A stretch of DNA of 64,000 bases from Halobacteriales archaeon QS_9_68_17 (GTDB lineage Archaea > Halobacteriota > Halobacteria > Halobacteriales > Natronoarchaeaceae). A program made the position numbers and the translations under genes. Every line of letters starts with the position of its first letter. Within the stretch, counting starts at the first letter, position 1. Positions 8,914 through 18,281 of this stretch are shown here, piece by piece. The notes under the pieces were generated by a model. It saw only the letters and a list, made by a program, of their open reading frames with translations, did no database searches and was not told where the DNA came from. The stretch covers positions 49,425-113,424 of the forward strand of contig PXSA01000018.1 in the NCBI GenBank assembly GCA_003023565.1. The letters run 5' to 3'.

Positions 8914-9207
8914 GTGCGGACGTACGTGACGGACGGCGAGACCCGCGTGGCCCGTGGAGCGGACCTATTCGGACGACGAACGGAACACGACTATCCTCAC
9001 GTACGCCACTCCCGACGGCGAGCAGTGTTTCCGGAGGGAGCGAGCGCTCACGTCGTTCAGGGACGTCCGGGACACGACCGCGGCCGTCGAGGTCGGCCCG
9101 GAGAACCTCGGGACCGTGGACGACCCCGACCTGCGGGAGCAGTACGCCGTCGAGGCGCGCCGGATGGCCGAAGTCCACGACCCCGACGACGATCTGATAG
9201 CGGTCAC
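8914..9207 (+). pseudogene. Unrecognised conserved-looking protein remnant
   Basis: A GTG at 8914 opens VRTYVTDGETRVA, and after a one-base shift near 8950 the frame continues VERTYSDDERNTTILTYATPDG and on to [12 protein letters not shown]. The second part looks like a real acidic haloarchaeal protein (RDTTAAVEVGPENLG). No stop codon is found where one is expected, and the frame runs into the antisense 3' end of btuD. I do not know the family. It is most likely a decayed gene with a frameshift and a lost end. Confidence 0.4.
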
Positions 9208-10448
9208 GACGCGTCGTCGACCGGCACCGCGGTACGGAGTCTCCGGACGGCGGCCGGCACGTCGTCCTCCGGAACGACGGTCGCCCGGCGACGGAGCGAC
9301 TCGTAGGCCTCGCGCGCCTCGTCGCCGGCGCGGTTGCGCTCCTCGAACGGGCGCGTCTCCGTGACGACGAGACGACTCGCGTCGGCGAGAACCGAGAACA
9401 CCTCGCGGTTCCCGTGGGTCACTACCGGGTCCGCGAGCACCGTCGCGTCCGCGGCGGCGACCCGGTCGGCGAGCGCTTCGAGCGCGGCGTCGTCTACTGC
9501 CTCGAACGGCGCACTCGCGAGGACGTCCGCGCCCTGCGCCCGCGCGGTTTCGGCGGCCGCGTCGCCTTCGGGCACCGGTCCCACCGAGCGCTCAACCCCG
9601 GCCGCGCCGAGCGCGTCGACCACCCGCGCGCCAGTCTCGCCGCCGCCGACCACGTGCACCGTCGCGTCGCCGGCGGGACGGCCGGAAAGCGCCGTGACCG
9701 AGAGGCCCCCGGTGACGCCGTCCCGCGAGACGACGGCGTCGGCGTCGAACCCGTCGGCGAGGTTCGCCTCCGAGAGCACCTCGTCGGGCGCGCCGTGTGC
9801 CAGCACGCCGCCGCCCGAGAGCATCACGAGTTCGTCGCAGTAGCGGGCCGCGAGGTCGAGGTCGTGGATCGCGGCGACGACGGTCTTCCCGTCGGCGACC
9901 AGGTCGGCGACGAGGTCCAGCGTCTCGACCTGGTGGTTCACGTCGAGGCTAGCGGTGGGTTCGTCGAGCAGGAGGGCGGGCGCGTCCTGTGCGAGAGCGC
10001 GCGCGAGGAGGACGCGCTGGCGCTCCCCGCCGCTGACCGCCTCGACGGAGCGGTCGGCGAACCGCGCGACGCCGGTTCGCTCCATCGCGCGCTCGACGGC
10101 CTCGCGGTCGGCTTCCGTGGCGCGGCCGAAGCGGGAGCGGTAGGGATGCCGGCCCATCGCGACGACCGTCTCCACGTCGAAAGAGAAGGCGAGGTGCGTC
10201 TCCTGTGGCACCACGGCGACGCGCCTGCTCGCCGCCGTCGAGGCGAGGCCGTGCACGCCGTCGCCGTCGATCAGCACGCGCCCGGCGTCGGGCGCGAGCG
10301 CGCCGCTCACCGCCCGGAGGAGGGTGGTCTTCCCCGCGCCGTTCGGGCCGACGAGACCGACGAACGTGCCGCGACCGACGGTCGCGGAGACGCCCGCCAG
10401 CACCTCGGTCCCGCCGAGCGAGACGGTGACGTTCTCGATATCGATCAC
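9204..10448 (-). CDS. btuD: Cobalamin-type ABC transporter, ATP-binding protein
   Basis: ATPase of a FecCD/BtuCD-class importer. From a GTG start at 10448, residues about 1-255 form the ABC domain with Walker [11 protein letters not shown]-loop VVPQETHL, signature SGGERQRV, Walker [11 protein letters not shown] and switch His in [12 protein letters not shown]. Residues about 265-414 are a C-terminal extension with a nucleotide-binding-like start ([17 protein letters not shown]); I recall this extension in haloarchaeal BtuD proteins. The start overlaps the btuC stop by 4 bp (GTGA), which favours it over upstream frame-open codons. It works with BtuC and BtuF. Cobalamin is the likely substrate by resemblance to the Halobacterium system; a corrinoid precursor or siderophore is the alternative. 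Confidence 0.9.
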   Translation of the reverse strand: MIDIENVTVSLGGTEVLAGVSATVGRGTFVGLVGPNGAGKTTLLRAVSGALAPDAGRVLIDGDGVHGLASTAASRRVAVVPQETHLAFSFDVETVVAMGRHPYRSRFGRATEADREAVERAMERTGVARFADRSVEAVSGGERQRVLLARALAQDAPALLLDEPTASLDVNHQVETLDLVADLVADGKTVVAAIHDLDLAARYCDELVMLSGGGVLAHGAPDEVLSEANLADGFDADAVVSRDGVTGGLSVTALSGRPAGDATVHVVGGGETGARVVDALGAAGVERSVGPVPEGDAAAETARAQGADVLASAPFEAVDDAALEALADRVAAADATVLADPVVTHGNREVFSVLADASRLVVTETRPFEERNRAGDEAREAYESLRRRATVVPEDDVPAAVRRLRTAVPVDDAS

Positions 10449-11572
10449 AGCGCGGTCACCTCCCTGCGGCGGAGGAGAAAGAGGAAGAAGGGCGCGCCGA
10501 GCGCCGCCGTGACGATGCCGACGGGCACCTCGGCCGGCCCGGAACGCGCGAGCGTGTCGGTCGCGACGAGGAAGGACGCGCCGGCGAGCGCGCTCGTCGG
10601 GAGCAGGACGCGGTGGTCCGGGCCGACGATGAGGCGCATCACGTGCGGGACGATGAGGCCGACGAACCCGATGACGCCGGCGACGGCCACCGCCGCCGCG
10701 GTGACGAGACTCGCGAGCGCGAGGAGGAGTCGCTTCGTTCGCTTCACCTCGACGCCGAGGTGGGTCGCGTCCTCCTCGCCGAGCAGGAGGACGTTCAGGT
10801 CCTCCGCGAACGCAAGCAGGGCGATGAACCCGAAGGCGGCGACGGGGAGGGCGAACTCCACGTCGCCCCACGACGACGCCCGGAGGTTGCCCATCAGCCA
10901 GTACATCGCCTCGCGCAGTTGCTCGCCGGAGAGCACGAGCAGGTAGGAGACGCCCGCGCCGAGGAACGTCTGGACGGCGACCCCGGCGAGCAGCAGCGTC
11001 GCGACGGGCGTCCGGCCGCCCTCGGTCGCGATGGCGTAGACGAGGAAGGCCGCCGCCAGCGCGCCGCCGAACGCGGCCGTCCGTGGGCCGACGGGCACGG
11101 CGCGCGGGAGCGCGATGGCCGCCACCGCACCGACCGCGGCCCCGGTCGAGACGCCGATGATGGAGGGGTCGGCCATCGGGTTGCGGAAGAACCCCTGCAT
11201 CACGGTGCCAGCGGCGGCGAGCGCGAACCCGACCACGCCCGCGAGCGCGATCCGCGGCAGGCGGAGACTGCCGACGATCCGCTGGTCCGTCTCGGAGACC
11301 GGCAGCGAGAACGGGTGGACGTAGCCCACGTCGACGCCGGGGATCGGTACGGAGGTGGACGCGGGCGGTAACGGGACGTGCGAGACCGTGACACCGAGCG
11401 ACGCGGGGATGGCCACCGCGTTGAGCGCCGCCTTCGCTACGACCCCGTAGTCGAGCGAGACGGGGCCGATCGCGGCGCTGACGACGACGACGACGGCGAA
11501 CAGGAGGGAGAGAGCGGCCGACCAGGCCGCCGCGCGGACGCCAGTGTGCATGCGTTGCAATCCGAGTTGCAT
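10445..11572 (-). CDS. btuC: Cobalamin-type ABC transporter, permease
   Basis: A FecCD/BtuC-family permease of 375 residues with about ten transmembrane helices. Family signatures include [40 protein letters not shown] and, near the end, [19 protein letters not shown]. Between the first helix and LRLPR lies an extended outer loop (about residues 60-95). It pairs with BtuD, whose gene overlaps its 3' end, and receives substrate from BtuF, encoded divergently 40 bp away. Starts at codon 1 (11572) or Met8 are both possible; the first leaves only 40 bp for both promoters. Confidence 0.9.
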   Translation of the reverse strand: MQLGLQRMHTGVRAAAWSAALSLLFAVVVVVSAAIGPVSLDYGVVAKAALNAVAIPASLGVTVSHVPLPPASTSVPIPGVDVGYVHPFSLPVSETDQRIVGSLRLPRIALAGVVGFALAAAGTVMQGFFRNPMADPSIIGVSTGAAVGAVAAIALPRAVPVGPRTAAFGGALAAAFLVYAIATEGGRTPVATLLLAGVAVQTFLGAGVSYLLVLSGEQLREAMYWLMGNLRASSWGDVEFALPVAAFGFIALLAFAEDLNVLLLGEEDATHLGVEVKRTKRLLLALASLVTAAAVAVAGVIGFVGLIVPHVMRLIVGPDHRVLLPTSALAGASFLVATDTLARSGPAEVPVGIVTAALGAPFFLFLLRRREVTAL

Positions 11573-11612
11573 TAGGTAAATACTTATTGTCTACCCTTCG
11601 AACGACCAGACG
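11573..11612. promoter_or_regulatory. Divergent btuC/btuF promoter
   Basis: Only 40 bp separate the two start codons. The AT-rich core (TAAATACTTATTG) can serve as a TATA element in either direction, so both transcripts are probably nearly leaderless and co-regulated by any factor that binds here. No operator is obvious apart from one TTAGG half-site at its left edge. Confidence 0.5.
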
Positions 11613-12761
11613 ATGCTACGAGACGGACTTCGATTGCTGGTCGCACTGCTCGTCGTCACGGCGGGCGTCGGCACGGTCGCGACGACCGCCGGCGCGCAGA
11701 CGGCGCAGAACGCTCCGAGCGCGGCGACGGGCGCGAGTATCGACGCAACACAGGACGACTGCTCGTTCCCCGTGACGCTCGAAGACGCGAAGGGGAACGA
11801 GGTGACACTAAACGAGCGCCCCGATTCGGTCGTGGCGCTCCAGCCGAGCGCCGCCCAGACGATGTGGGCCATCGGGGCCGAGGGGCAGGTGACCGGTCTG
11901 CCGATCAGCCGGTACACCGACTACCTCGACGGCCGCGAGGGCAAGACCGACATCAGTCAGGACGACGGTGTTTCGGTCAGCGCCGAGACGGTCGTCTCGC
12001 TGGAGGCCGACCTCCTGCTCGCGCCGAACAGCACGCCCGACGCGACCATCGCGCAGTTCCGCGACGTCGGGATGACGGTGTACGAGTTCCGGGAGGCCGG
12101 GTCCGTCGAGGACATCTACGAGAAGACGAACCGCACCGGTCGTCTGACGGGTAACTGCGAGGGCGCGGCCGGCGCGGTCGCCGAGATGCGGACGGAGATC
12201 GAGGTCGTTCAGGAGGCCGTCAGCGGCGAGGAGCCCGAATCCGTCTACTACCAGCTGGGTGGCGGGTACACCGCCGGCGCGGACACCTTCATCAACCACG
12301 TCATCGAGCTCGGAGGTGGCGAGAACATCGCCCTCGCCGCCGACATCACCGGCTACGCCGAGATCAGCGGCGAAGTGGTCGCCGAGCAGAACCCCGAGTG
12401 GGTGCTCGTGAACGAGGGCATGGGCCTGCAGGAGACGGAGGCGCTGTCCAACACGACCGCCCTGCAGGAGGATCGGATCATCGAGGTGAACGCGAACTCC
12501 CTCAACCAGCCCGGACCGCGCGTCACGATCCCTATCAGCGAGATCGCGCAAGCGATCCATCCGGAGGCGTACGAGGAGGCGAACGTCTCCGTCCGCGGTG
12601 AGGCCGAGGCGGAGGCCAACGCCGACGGCAACGACTCCGATGGCACCACCGCGGAGGACGACGGATCGGACAACGGCGACGGCCAACCCGGCATGGGCGT
12701 CGCCCCCGCGGTCGCCGCGCTGGTCGCGACGCTCGCGCTGCTGACTCGCCGGCGCGACTGA
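11613..12761 (+). CDS. btuF: Cobalamin-type ABC transporter, substrate-binding protein
   Basis: A 382-residue periplasmic-binding-protein-like receptor. It starts with a Sec-type signal (residues about 1-30), then the class III binding-protein fold, recognisable from [35 protein letters not shown] and [13 protein letters not shown]. An acidic Asp/Asn/Gly linker (about 330-355) leads to a hydrophobic C-terminal tail beginning [12 protein letters not shown] and ending in basic TRRRD. This matches the PGF-CTERM pattern of archaeosortase-processed, lipid-anchored surface proteins, with Met in place of Phe. It delivers substrate to BtuCD on the outer face of the membrane. Confidence 0.88.
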   Translation: MLRDGLRLLVALLVVTAGVGTVATTAGAQTAQNAPSAATGASIDATQDDCSFPVTLEDAKGNEVTLNERPDSVVALQPSAAQTMWAIGAEGQVTGLPISRYTDYLDGREGKTDISQDDGVSVSAETVVSLEADLLLAPNSTPDATIAQFRDVGMTVYEFREAGSVEDIYEKTNRTGRLTGNCEGAAGAVAEMRTEIEVVQEAVSGEEPESVYYQLGGGYTAGADTFINHVIELGGGENIALAADITGYAEISGEVVAEQNPEWVLVNEGMGLQETEALSNTTALQEDRIIEVNANSLNQPGPRVTIPISEIAQAIHPEAYEEANVSVRGEAEAEANADGNDSDGTTAEDDGSDNGDGQPGMGVAPAVAALVATLALLTRRRD

Positions 12762-12796
12762 AAAAGTCCTTAACTGCGGCGCGCGGACCCGAACAC

Positions 12797-13078
12797 ATGG
12801 TCGAAAACGTCATCTGGCCCGCGTATCTCGACGCGGAGAAGACGCGGAGCGAGGGTCGACGGGTGCCACGGGACGTCGCGGTGCCCGAGCCCACCATCGA
12901 CGAGATAGCGGAGGCCGCGGGACAGGTCGGTTACGACGCCGTCATCGAACGCGACGTCGCCTACTCGCGGGAGGGACACGAGGAGCGCGGGCGCGTCCTG
13001 ATCAAGGACGCAGAGGACTCCTCGAAGAACGACATCGTTCAGGCGGTCGCCGCGTACGTGACCGCCCTCCGGGAGTGA
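12797..13078 (+). CDS. srp19: Signal recognition particle 19 kDa subunit
   Basis: A 93-residue SRP19 protein, which binds 7S RNA helices 6 and 8 and helps SRP54 assemble for membrane targeting. The N-terminus [20 protein letters not shown] is characteristic, including the [11 protein letters not shown]-binding loop. The C-terminal [17 protein letters not shown] is also typical. Its TGA overlaps the next ATG (TGATG at 13076-13080), so it is translationally coupled to gar1. A short AT-rich stretch 20-35 bp upstream can act as the promoter. Confidence 0.95.
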   Translation: MVENVIWPAYLDAEKTRSEGRRVPRDVAVPEPTIDEIAEAAGQVGYDAVIERDVAYSREGHEERGRVLIKDAEDSSKNDIVQAVAAYVTALRE

Positions 13079-13305
13079 TGCAGCGACTCGGCGAAGTGGT
13101 CCGCACCGCGCAGGGCCTCGTGGTCGTGCGGGTGCCGGACGACGCGGCCCCGGACCTCGGGACCGAAGCCGTCGACGAGTCGCTGAACGAGGTCGGCCGC
13201 GTCGTGGACGTGTTCGGCCCGGTCGACCGGCCGTACGTCGCCGTCTCCCCGGACGACGACCGACGACCCGCGACGATGCTCGGCCGGAAACTGTACGCTC
13301 GGTAA
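13078..13305 (+). CDS. gar1: H/ACA ribonucleoprotein subunit Gar1
   Basis: A 75-residue Gar1/Naf1-type beta-barrel protein, part of the archaeal H/ACA complex with Cbf5, Nop10 and L7Ae that makes pseudouridine in rRNA. The central VGRVVDVFGPVDRPYVAV is the diagnostic motif, preceded by LNEVG. I take the ATG overlapping the srp19 stop rather than the in-frame GTG one codon earlier. I recall srp19-gar1 adjacency from other haloarchaea, which supports the call. Confidence 0.9.
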   Translation: MQRLGEVVRTAQGLVVVRVPDDAAPDLGTEAVDESLNEVGRVVDVFGPVDRPYVAVSPDDDRRPATMLGRKLYAR

Positions 13306-13344
13306 CGCAACTGCCATACCGCAGGCCCTCGAAGCGACGCGCAC

Positions 13345-14349
13345 ATGGAACAGCGACATCGCGCGTACGCCGCGGTCGCCGCGACCGTCGGCATCTTCCT
13401 GCTGGTACAACTGGGCGCTCTGGCCCTCGTCGAACCGTTCCAGTCGGCGGGCTATCAGGCCGTCGAGGACCCGAACGACCCGACGAACAGCGTCGCATAC
13501 TTCGGCGCGATCCTCGTCGCCACGGCCGTGATGCTCGGGGCGATCAAGTTCGACGTGCGCTGGTTCATCCGCGGGGTCCTCGTCTTCACCAGCGGCCTGC
13601 TCACGTGGTACGTCCTCAACGTCGTGGTCCCGCCGTTCGTCACCGTCGCCGCCGGCGGCGTCGCCGTCAACGTCCTCGCCGTGGCGGGTGCGCTCACGGT
13701 GATCGTCGGCCTGCTGGTCCACCCCGAGTGGTACGTCATCGACGTGGCCGGGGTCGTCATGGGCGCGGGCGCGGCGGGCATCTTCGGGATCAGTTTCGGC
13801 CTCCTGCCGGCGATCGTCTTGCTCGTCGCGCTGGCGCTCTACGACGCCGTCAGCGTTTACGGCACCGAACACATGCTCACGCTCGCGGAGGGCGTGATGG
13901 ACCTCAACGTCCCCATCATGTTCGTGGTCCCGACGACGCTCCCCTACTCCTTCCTCGATTCGGCAGAGACGGACGGGAGCGAGCAGACGGGCGAGGGTTC
14001 CGGTCCGGCCGACGAGGCCGACGAGGACGCCGCCGTCACCGATGAGTCGCCGCTGGAGCGCGACGCCCTGTTCATCGGTCTCGGCGACGCCGTGATGCCG
14101 ACGATCATCGTCGCGAGCGCCGCTTTCTTCGTCGAGGAGGGAACCATCGCGGCCCCCGGCGTCGCGCTCAATCTCGCCGCGCTGACGGCGATGGTCGGCA
14201 CGCTGGCGGGGCTGGTCGTCCTGATGGGCATGGTGCTGAAAGGGCGGGCCCACGCCGGCCTCCCGCTGCTCAACGGGGGCGCTATCAGCGGCTATCTCGT
14301 CGGCGCGCTGGCGAGCGGGCTGACGCTCGCACAGGCGCTGGGGCTGTGA
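13345..14349 (+). CDS. Presenilin-family (A22) intramembrane aspartyl protease homologue
   Basis: A 334-residue membrane protein with about nine helices. The two catalytic aspartates of presenilin/signal-peptide-peptidase homologues are visible in ALYDAVSVYGTEHM (helix 6, YD motif) and FIGLGDAVMPT (helix 7, GLGD motif). The third signature, normally PAL, appears as LPLLNGGAISGY near the C-terminus, so Pro and Leu are kept but the order is PLL. An acidic cytoplasmic loop (about residues 210-240) separates the catalytic helices, as in the family. It should cleave membrane-spanning peptides such as signal-peptide remnants. It follows srp19-gar1 by 39 bp and may be co-transcribed, which fits a link with protein export. 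Confidence 0.88.
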   Translation: MEQRHRAYAAVAATVGIFLLVQLGALALVEPFQSAGYQAVEDPNDPTNSVAYFGAILVATAVMLGAIKFDVRWFIRGVLVFTSGLLTWYVLNVVVPPFVTVAAGGVAVNVLAVAGALTVIVGLLVHPEWYVIDVAGVVMGAGAAGIFGISFGLLPAIVLLVALALYDAVSVYGTEHMLTLAEGVMDLNVPIMFVVPTTLPYSFLDSAETDGSEQTGEGSGPADEADEDAAVTDESPLERDALFIGLGDAVMPTIIVASAAFFVEEGTIAAPGVALNLAALTAMVGTLAGLVVLMGMVLKGRAHAGLPLLNGGAISGYLVGALASGLTLAQALGL

Positions 14350-14356
14350 GACGGCG

Positions 14357-14713
14357 CTACGACCGCTCGCTCCAGGCGTCGAACCCGTCGCTTCGACTCC
14401 GCCTCCGGTTCGACGCTGACGACGCGGCCGTAGCACTCCTCGGTCTCGGGGAAGCGGTAAACGACAGCCCTGTCCAGCCAGCAGGCGAGCGCGCTGAACC
14501 CCCCCGCGTTCGTGAACTTCCCGATCCGGTCCTGAGCATGAGGACGGTCATCTCCTGTCGGACCTCATCGAGGTCGGCCGCGGAGCGCTCGTCGAGGTCG
14601 TGCCGGATACCGGGACACGTAGCCCGTCCGGTCGTACTCGACGGCCACCCGGAGGCCGTCTCCCAGTTCTTCCCTGCTGGTGTCGATCCACTCCGGTTCG
14701 TGGTCGGTCATCC
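14357..14713 (-). pseudogene. Small haloarchaeal DUF7522-like protein, frameshifted
   Basis: ATG 14713 starts DHEPEWIDTSREELGDGLRV and VEYDRTGYVSRYPA. A shift near 14610 is needed to continue as RHDLDERSAADLDEVRQEMT, and another near 14535 to continue as DRIGKFTNAGGFSALACWLD and YRFPETEECYGRVVSV. Put together they give about 120 residues resembling a common haloarchaeal family of unknown function that exists in many paralogues. No stop is present in the last frame before the end of the presenilin gene. Two shifts in 360 bp indicate decay. Confidence 0.65.
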
Positions 14714-14897
14714 GTCTCCCGTTCCGGTCCGTCGCCGGCCGAGGCGGTCACCGTTCCCGGCGGGACTTATTCCCTTTATATAGGGGCGAAAAAAAGCGCT
14801 TTCGGACGAAGTTGACAGGTCTCCCGCGCGGTATCACTCGGCCCGGGGCAACCCGGGGCACGGCACCGCGACGGTCGGCGCGACCCCGACGCCGCGC

Positions 14898-15896
14898 TCA
14901 CTTCCCGGTAAGGGCCTCACTGGCGGGAGCGAACTCGATCTCCGACCCCAGATCCTCCTTGACGGCCCTGTCGTAGAGCATCTTCGCCGCCGCGACCGTC
15001 TCGATCCCCGTGCCGCCGCTGTCGAAGAGGGTGATCTCGTCGGGTGATTCCCGGCCCGGGGCCTCGCCCGCGACGACCTCGCCGAGTTCCGCGTGGACGT
15101 GGTCCTCCGAGGCGACACCCTCGCTCACGGCGTGGATGAACGACCCGGCGTCCTGCGAAACCCGCGCCCGCAGGTCGGGGACGTACTTCGAGCGCTCGAT
15201 GGCGGTCGTGTCCAGTTCCCGCTTCTCGGCGTGGTACTGGCCCATGGCGGTGACGTGCGCCCCCTCGGCGAGCATGTCGCCGTCGAACACGGGGTCGCTC
15301 GCGGTGGTCGCGGTAATGACGACGTCCGCGTTCTCGACCGCCGCGGAACTGCTGGCGACGGCCGCGACGGTGGCGTCTAGCCGCTCGTTCATCTCCGCCG
15401 CGAACGACTCCCGGTTCTCCTTGGTCGGGGAGTACACGTCGACCGTCTCTACGTCGCGGACCGTCACGGTCGCGCGGAGTTGACCCCGGGCCTGCGCGCC
15501 GCTGCCGATGAGCGCGACCGACGCGGCGTCCGGACGAGCGAGCGCATCGACGCCCACGCCGCCGGCCGCCCCGGTCTTGAACGGGTTCATGCTCGCCCCG
15601 TCCAACAGCGCCAGCGGTTCGCCGCTCTCGGCGTCGAAAAGCGGCGTCATGAACCAGGCGTCCTCCGCGCCGAAACCGGCGGCGTACATGTAGCCGCCCA
15701 TCGCGCCGGCACCGGGAAGGATCGCCGAGTAGTCGGTCAGCATCCCCGGCGGGTCGGCGTTGCCGAGTTTCGTCCGCGGTTCCGCGGGCGCGCCCTCGCC
15801 GTGCTGTCGGTAGCCGTCCCTGACGGCCTCGACGTACTCCGGGACGGTCGCCAGGCCGGCGACGTCCTCGCTCGTCAGAAACCGAACGGTCGTCAT
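14898..15896 (-). CDS. Ornithine cyclodeaminase/mu-crystallin family protein (possible alanine dehydrogenase)
   Basis: A 332-residue NAD(P)-binding protein of the ornithine cyclodeaminase/mu-crystallin family. The N-terminal catalytic domain includes PAEPRTKLGNADPPGML and GGYMYAAGFG. The Rossmann segment is VALIGSGAQARGQLRA, followed by VDVYSPTKENRESFA and VITATTASDPVFDG. The C-terminal FDSGGTGIETVAAAKMLYD is family-typical. Members include ornithine cyclodeaminase and archaeal alanine dehydrogenase, and sequence alone does not separate them. I take ATG 15896 because the fold begins there; the open frame upstream is Cys/Pro-rich and implausible. Confidence 0.88.
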   Translation of the reverse strand: MTTVRFLTSEDVAGLATVPEYVEAVRDGYRQHGEGAPAEPRTKLGNADPPGMLTDYSAILPGAGAMGGYMYAAGFGAEDAWFMTPLFDAESGEPLALLDGASMNPFKTGAAGGVGVDALARPDAASVALIGSGAQARGQLRATVTVRDVETVDVYSPTKENRESFAAEMNERLDATVAAVASSSAAVENADVVITATTASDPVFDGDMLAEGAHVTAMGQYHAEKRELDTTAIERSKYVPDLRARVSQDAGSFIHAVSEGVASEDHVHAELGEVVAGEAPGRESPDEITLFDSGGTGIETVAAAKMLYDRAVKEDLGSEIEFAPASEALTGK

Positions 15897-16199
15897 ACGC
15901 ACACCATGGGTGACGGGCGTCAAAAACGTTGTAGAAGTATCGATGTCTGACAGATGCGAGAGGTCGGGAGACCCGGTCACGTAACGGGGCGCGAATCCCG
16001 CAGCAGGGCAAAAGGGACAGGACAGACGGGAGGCCATCACAGGGGGAAAACACCTCGTCGGGTGGCGCGTCCGCGCCGCCCTTGCGCGTTACGACCTCCA
16101 ACTACTGCCGAGAACTGACGAACGATCCACCACCCAAGAGCGTCTCCAACACTGCCTACTGCTGATCTGTCGTACAGTCGTTCCGTTGGCGGCAAGCGA

Positions 16200-16751
16200 T
16201 CAACCTACTCTCTTCGCTTCCTCGGTCGAGATGACGGTTGCGAATTCACCGCTGAGGTGTGCCAGTGCAGTACGGTGGACGACCGGTGCATCGAAGTGCT
16301 CGTCGTTCAGCGTGCGGTCGAACGTTGCTGTCGCGTCCGCTACAACGTAGACCTCGAACCCGCGGTTGTCGGCCATTCTGGTCGTCGTCGAAACACAGTG
16401 ATCGGTCGACAAACCACAGACGACGAGCGTTTCGCAACCGCGCTCACGGAGCCACGGCTCTAACCCGGTATCGATAAACGCACCGTTGACTCGTTTGATG
16501 AACTCCGGTTCGTCCGGTTCCGGGCCGACGGCGGGTTTGTACTGGAACCCCGGCCGGCTCTTTCGAAGGGGGGAGTCCGGTTCGGTCGAATCATGTCGAA
16601 CGTGGACGACAGGATGCTCACGCTCCCGCCACATCGAGAGCAGGCGTGCAGCGTTCGCTTCGGCGTCAGGATTATTGCGAGTTCCCCATCCGGGGTCGTC
16701 AAACCCCTGCTGGAAATCAACTATCAGCAGCACTGGCGGCGCAGCGGGCAT
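16200..16751 (-). CDS. Isochorismatase-fold cysteine hydrolase
   Basis: A 183-residue member of the isochorismatase-like hydrolases, which cleave amides, ureides or vinyl ethers. The catalytic triad is visible: Asp12 in [10 protein letters not shown], Lys86 in [10 protein letters not shown] and Cys119 in [15 protein letters not shown]. The presence of a catalytic Cys favours an amidohydrolase (nicotinamidase-like) over true isochorismatase. It lies 3 bp downstream of the YqcI/YcgG gene in the same direction, so the two form an operon and probably act on related small nitrogen compounds. That functional link is inference. Confidence 0.9.
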   Translation of the reverse strand: MPAAPPVLLIVDFQQGFDDPGWGTRNNPDAEANAARLLSMWREREHPVVHVRHDSTEPDSPLRKSRPGFQYKPAVGPEPDEPEFIKRVNGAFIDTGLEPWLRERGCETLVVCGLSTDHCVSTTTRMADNRGFEVYVVADATATFDRTLNDEHFDAPVVHRTALAHLSGEFATVISTEEAKRVG

Positions 16752-16754
16752 GGA

Positions 16755-17579
16755 TCAGACTGGTGGGGTCGGGAGGTTTTCGTCGTCTATAAGCCGGCCC
16801 GATTTCGGATGATCGCGAGTAATCTTGATCGGACACTCGTCCGGGGCTTGCTCGTCGTCCTCGGAGAGCATATACTGCGGCCATTCTCGGTCCCCCTCGA
16901 CGCCCCAGTCGCCCAGATCCGCGTGGGGGCAGACGCCGTCGTAGTCCTCTAAGCGGTCCTGGATGAGTTCTCTGGCGTGCTGTCCCGCGGGAGTGTCGGC
17001 TGTGACTCCAAGTCCCTCGAACAGTGCTCGTGGCTGGAACGTGATCTCGAGACCGATCGGGCAGTAGCGGCTTTTCCGGGTGTCGTAAAACGGGGCTCGG
17101 CAGGTCGGGAACATCGGTTCACCGTTGAACGAGAACTCCCAGTAGGGGTCGTCCGGGTCGGTCGGGATGTCGTCGGGCCACGGTTGGGGATCGTGTACGT
17201 GCAGAAACTGGAGGACGTGCCAGAGCGCCTCGTGATACTCGGCTTCTGAGAGTACCCGCTCGGGTGATCTGAAGAACGCGACTAGAGACGCCCGATCACT
17301 GTGCTCCTGATGGACATCGAGGTAGGAGAGAAGCGTCCGGCCCAGATCCAGTAGTGCATCCTTCTCTGTCATAGAGGGGACCGCGGTGTACAGCGGATCG
17401 CCATTGGCTACGGATTCGGCACCGAAAAAACAGGGAAACGGCGTGTCGTTCCGCTCGCCGAGCAGCCCGTCGCGGAAGGTATTCCAGTGGGCAGCAACCC
17501 AGTCGGGCGCGGCTCCCGACTCGACACGTTCTTCGACGGTCGCTTGGTCTTGGAGGCTACCAACGATACGGTCCGTCAT
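16755..17579 (-). CDS. YqcI/YcgG family protein
   Basis: A 274-residue YqcI/YcgG-family protein of normal length. Conserved features are PFPCFFGAESV near residue 50, the central WEFSFNGEPMFPTC and RAPFYDTRKSRYCPIGLEI, and DYDGVCPHADLGDWG near the end. Known members of this family include heme proteins that hydroxylate guanidino or amino nitrogens (DcsA, GntA), so an N-oxygenase role is possible. The gene directly precedes an isochorismatase-fold hydrolase (3-bp gap). This pairing suggests a small pathway in which one enzyme oxidises and the other hydrolyses a nitrogen compound, but no substrate can be named. Confidence 0.85.
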   Translation of the reverse strand: MTDRIVGSLQDQATVEERVESGAAPDWVAAHWNTFRDGLLGERNDTPFPCFFGAESVANGDPLYTAVPSMTEKDALLDLGRTLLSYLDVHQEHSDRASLVAFFRSPERVLSEAEYHEALWHVLQFLHVHDPQPWPDDIPTDPDDPYWEFSFNGEPMFPTCRAPFYDTRKSRYCPIGLEITFQPRALFEGLGVTADTPAGQHARELIQDRLEDYDGVCPHADLGDWGVEGDREWPQYMLSEDDEQAPDECPIKITRDHPKSGRLIDDENLPTPPV

Positions 17580-18056
17580 GGTAGAACGTACTTACTCGAC
17601 GTATATTTACCTGCTGGTGACGCTCGCGTGTTCAAGCGCCGTGAACGCTCCCGCTCGCTGGACACACCGATCACCGCGTGAGCCGGCTGCTGTAACGGCC
17701 TGAACCGCGTCAACTGACTTCGGTTGTGCCCCCTGCTCTGGGGCCATACGAACGTGCCGGACTCCCGTTCACGCACTTGTTTCCGTGCTGTAAGACTTTA
17801 CCATTATATATTTTATATTATACATGCGAGCGTTTCGAAGGGAACTCCGTCGATCTCGGCACTAAAGTAAACCCGTTAAAGGATCATGATAGAACGATCG
17901 GCGGTCGAAGTACGTTCTTTCACGTCAGGGCTGAGAACATCGCTATCGACGACCCGCCTCACAAGAACGATACGGAGAAAGAAGTGAGGAGAACAACGGA
18001 AAGACGTCGGAGAACAGGGCGGGGAGGAGACGCGAGAACCGGCGTGACGGCGTTGT
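17580..18056. other. Intergenic region
   Basis: No gene is supported. The left part carries the promoter of the YqcI/YcgG operon. An AT-rich tract at about 17800-17825 (TTATATATTTTATATTATAC) stands out, but no gene reads away from it within 200 bp. Confidence 0.45.
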
Positions 18057-18281
18057 TCAGTCGGCGTTGACCGGCGCGACCTGTGTAGTGTGTTCTCGCG
18101 ACGCGTCGGCCTCGTCGTCGGGTGTGTTGACGAACATCGCGTGGCCGATGAGCGCGACCGGGACGCTCGCGGCGACCGGGACGGCGGTGGTCAGACCGAG
18201 ACCGACGGCGGTGAGGGCGGCGGTGAGACCGACCAGTGCAACAGGGATGAGACCGAGGACGAGGTCGTAGTATCCGGTCAT
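18057..18281 (-). CDS. Small two-helix membrane protein
   Basis: A 74-residue protein with two hydrophobic helices (about residues 5-27 and 30-50) and a hydrophilic acidic tail. The sequence YYDLVLGLIPVALVGLTAAL resembles small conserved haloarchaeal membrane proteins I have seen, but no function is known. It has its own promoter region: on the minus strand a TATA-like CATATAAG-complement lies about 30 bp upstream near 18315. It stands alone between two intergenic regions. Confidence 0.7.
   Translation of the reverse strand: MTGYYDLVLGLIPVALVGLTAALTAVGLGLTTAVPVAASVPVALIGHAMFVNTPDDEADASREHTTQVAPVNAD

Noticed and set aside
9204..10871. A 555-codon BtuD with a long N-terminal extension
   Set aside because: The first about 140 codons overlap btuC and are Arg/Pro-rich; the GTG at 10448 overlapping the btuC stop is the normal arrangement.
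14917..16101. Alternative 394-codon frame over the cyclodeaminase gene
   Set aside because: Low-complexity shadow; the family motifs are all in the frame 14898-15896.
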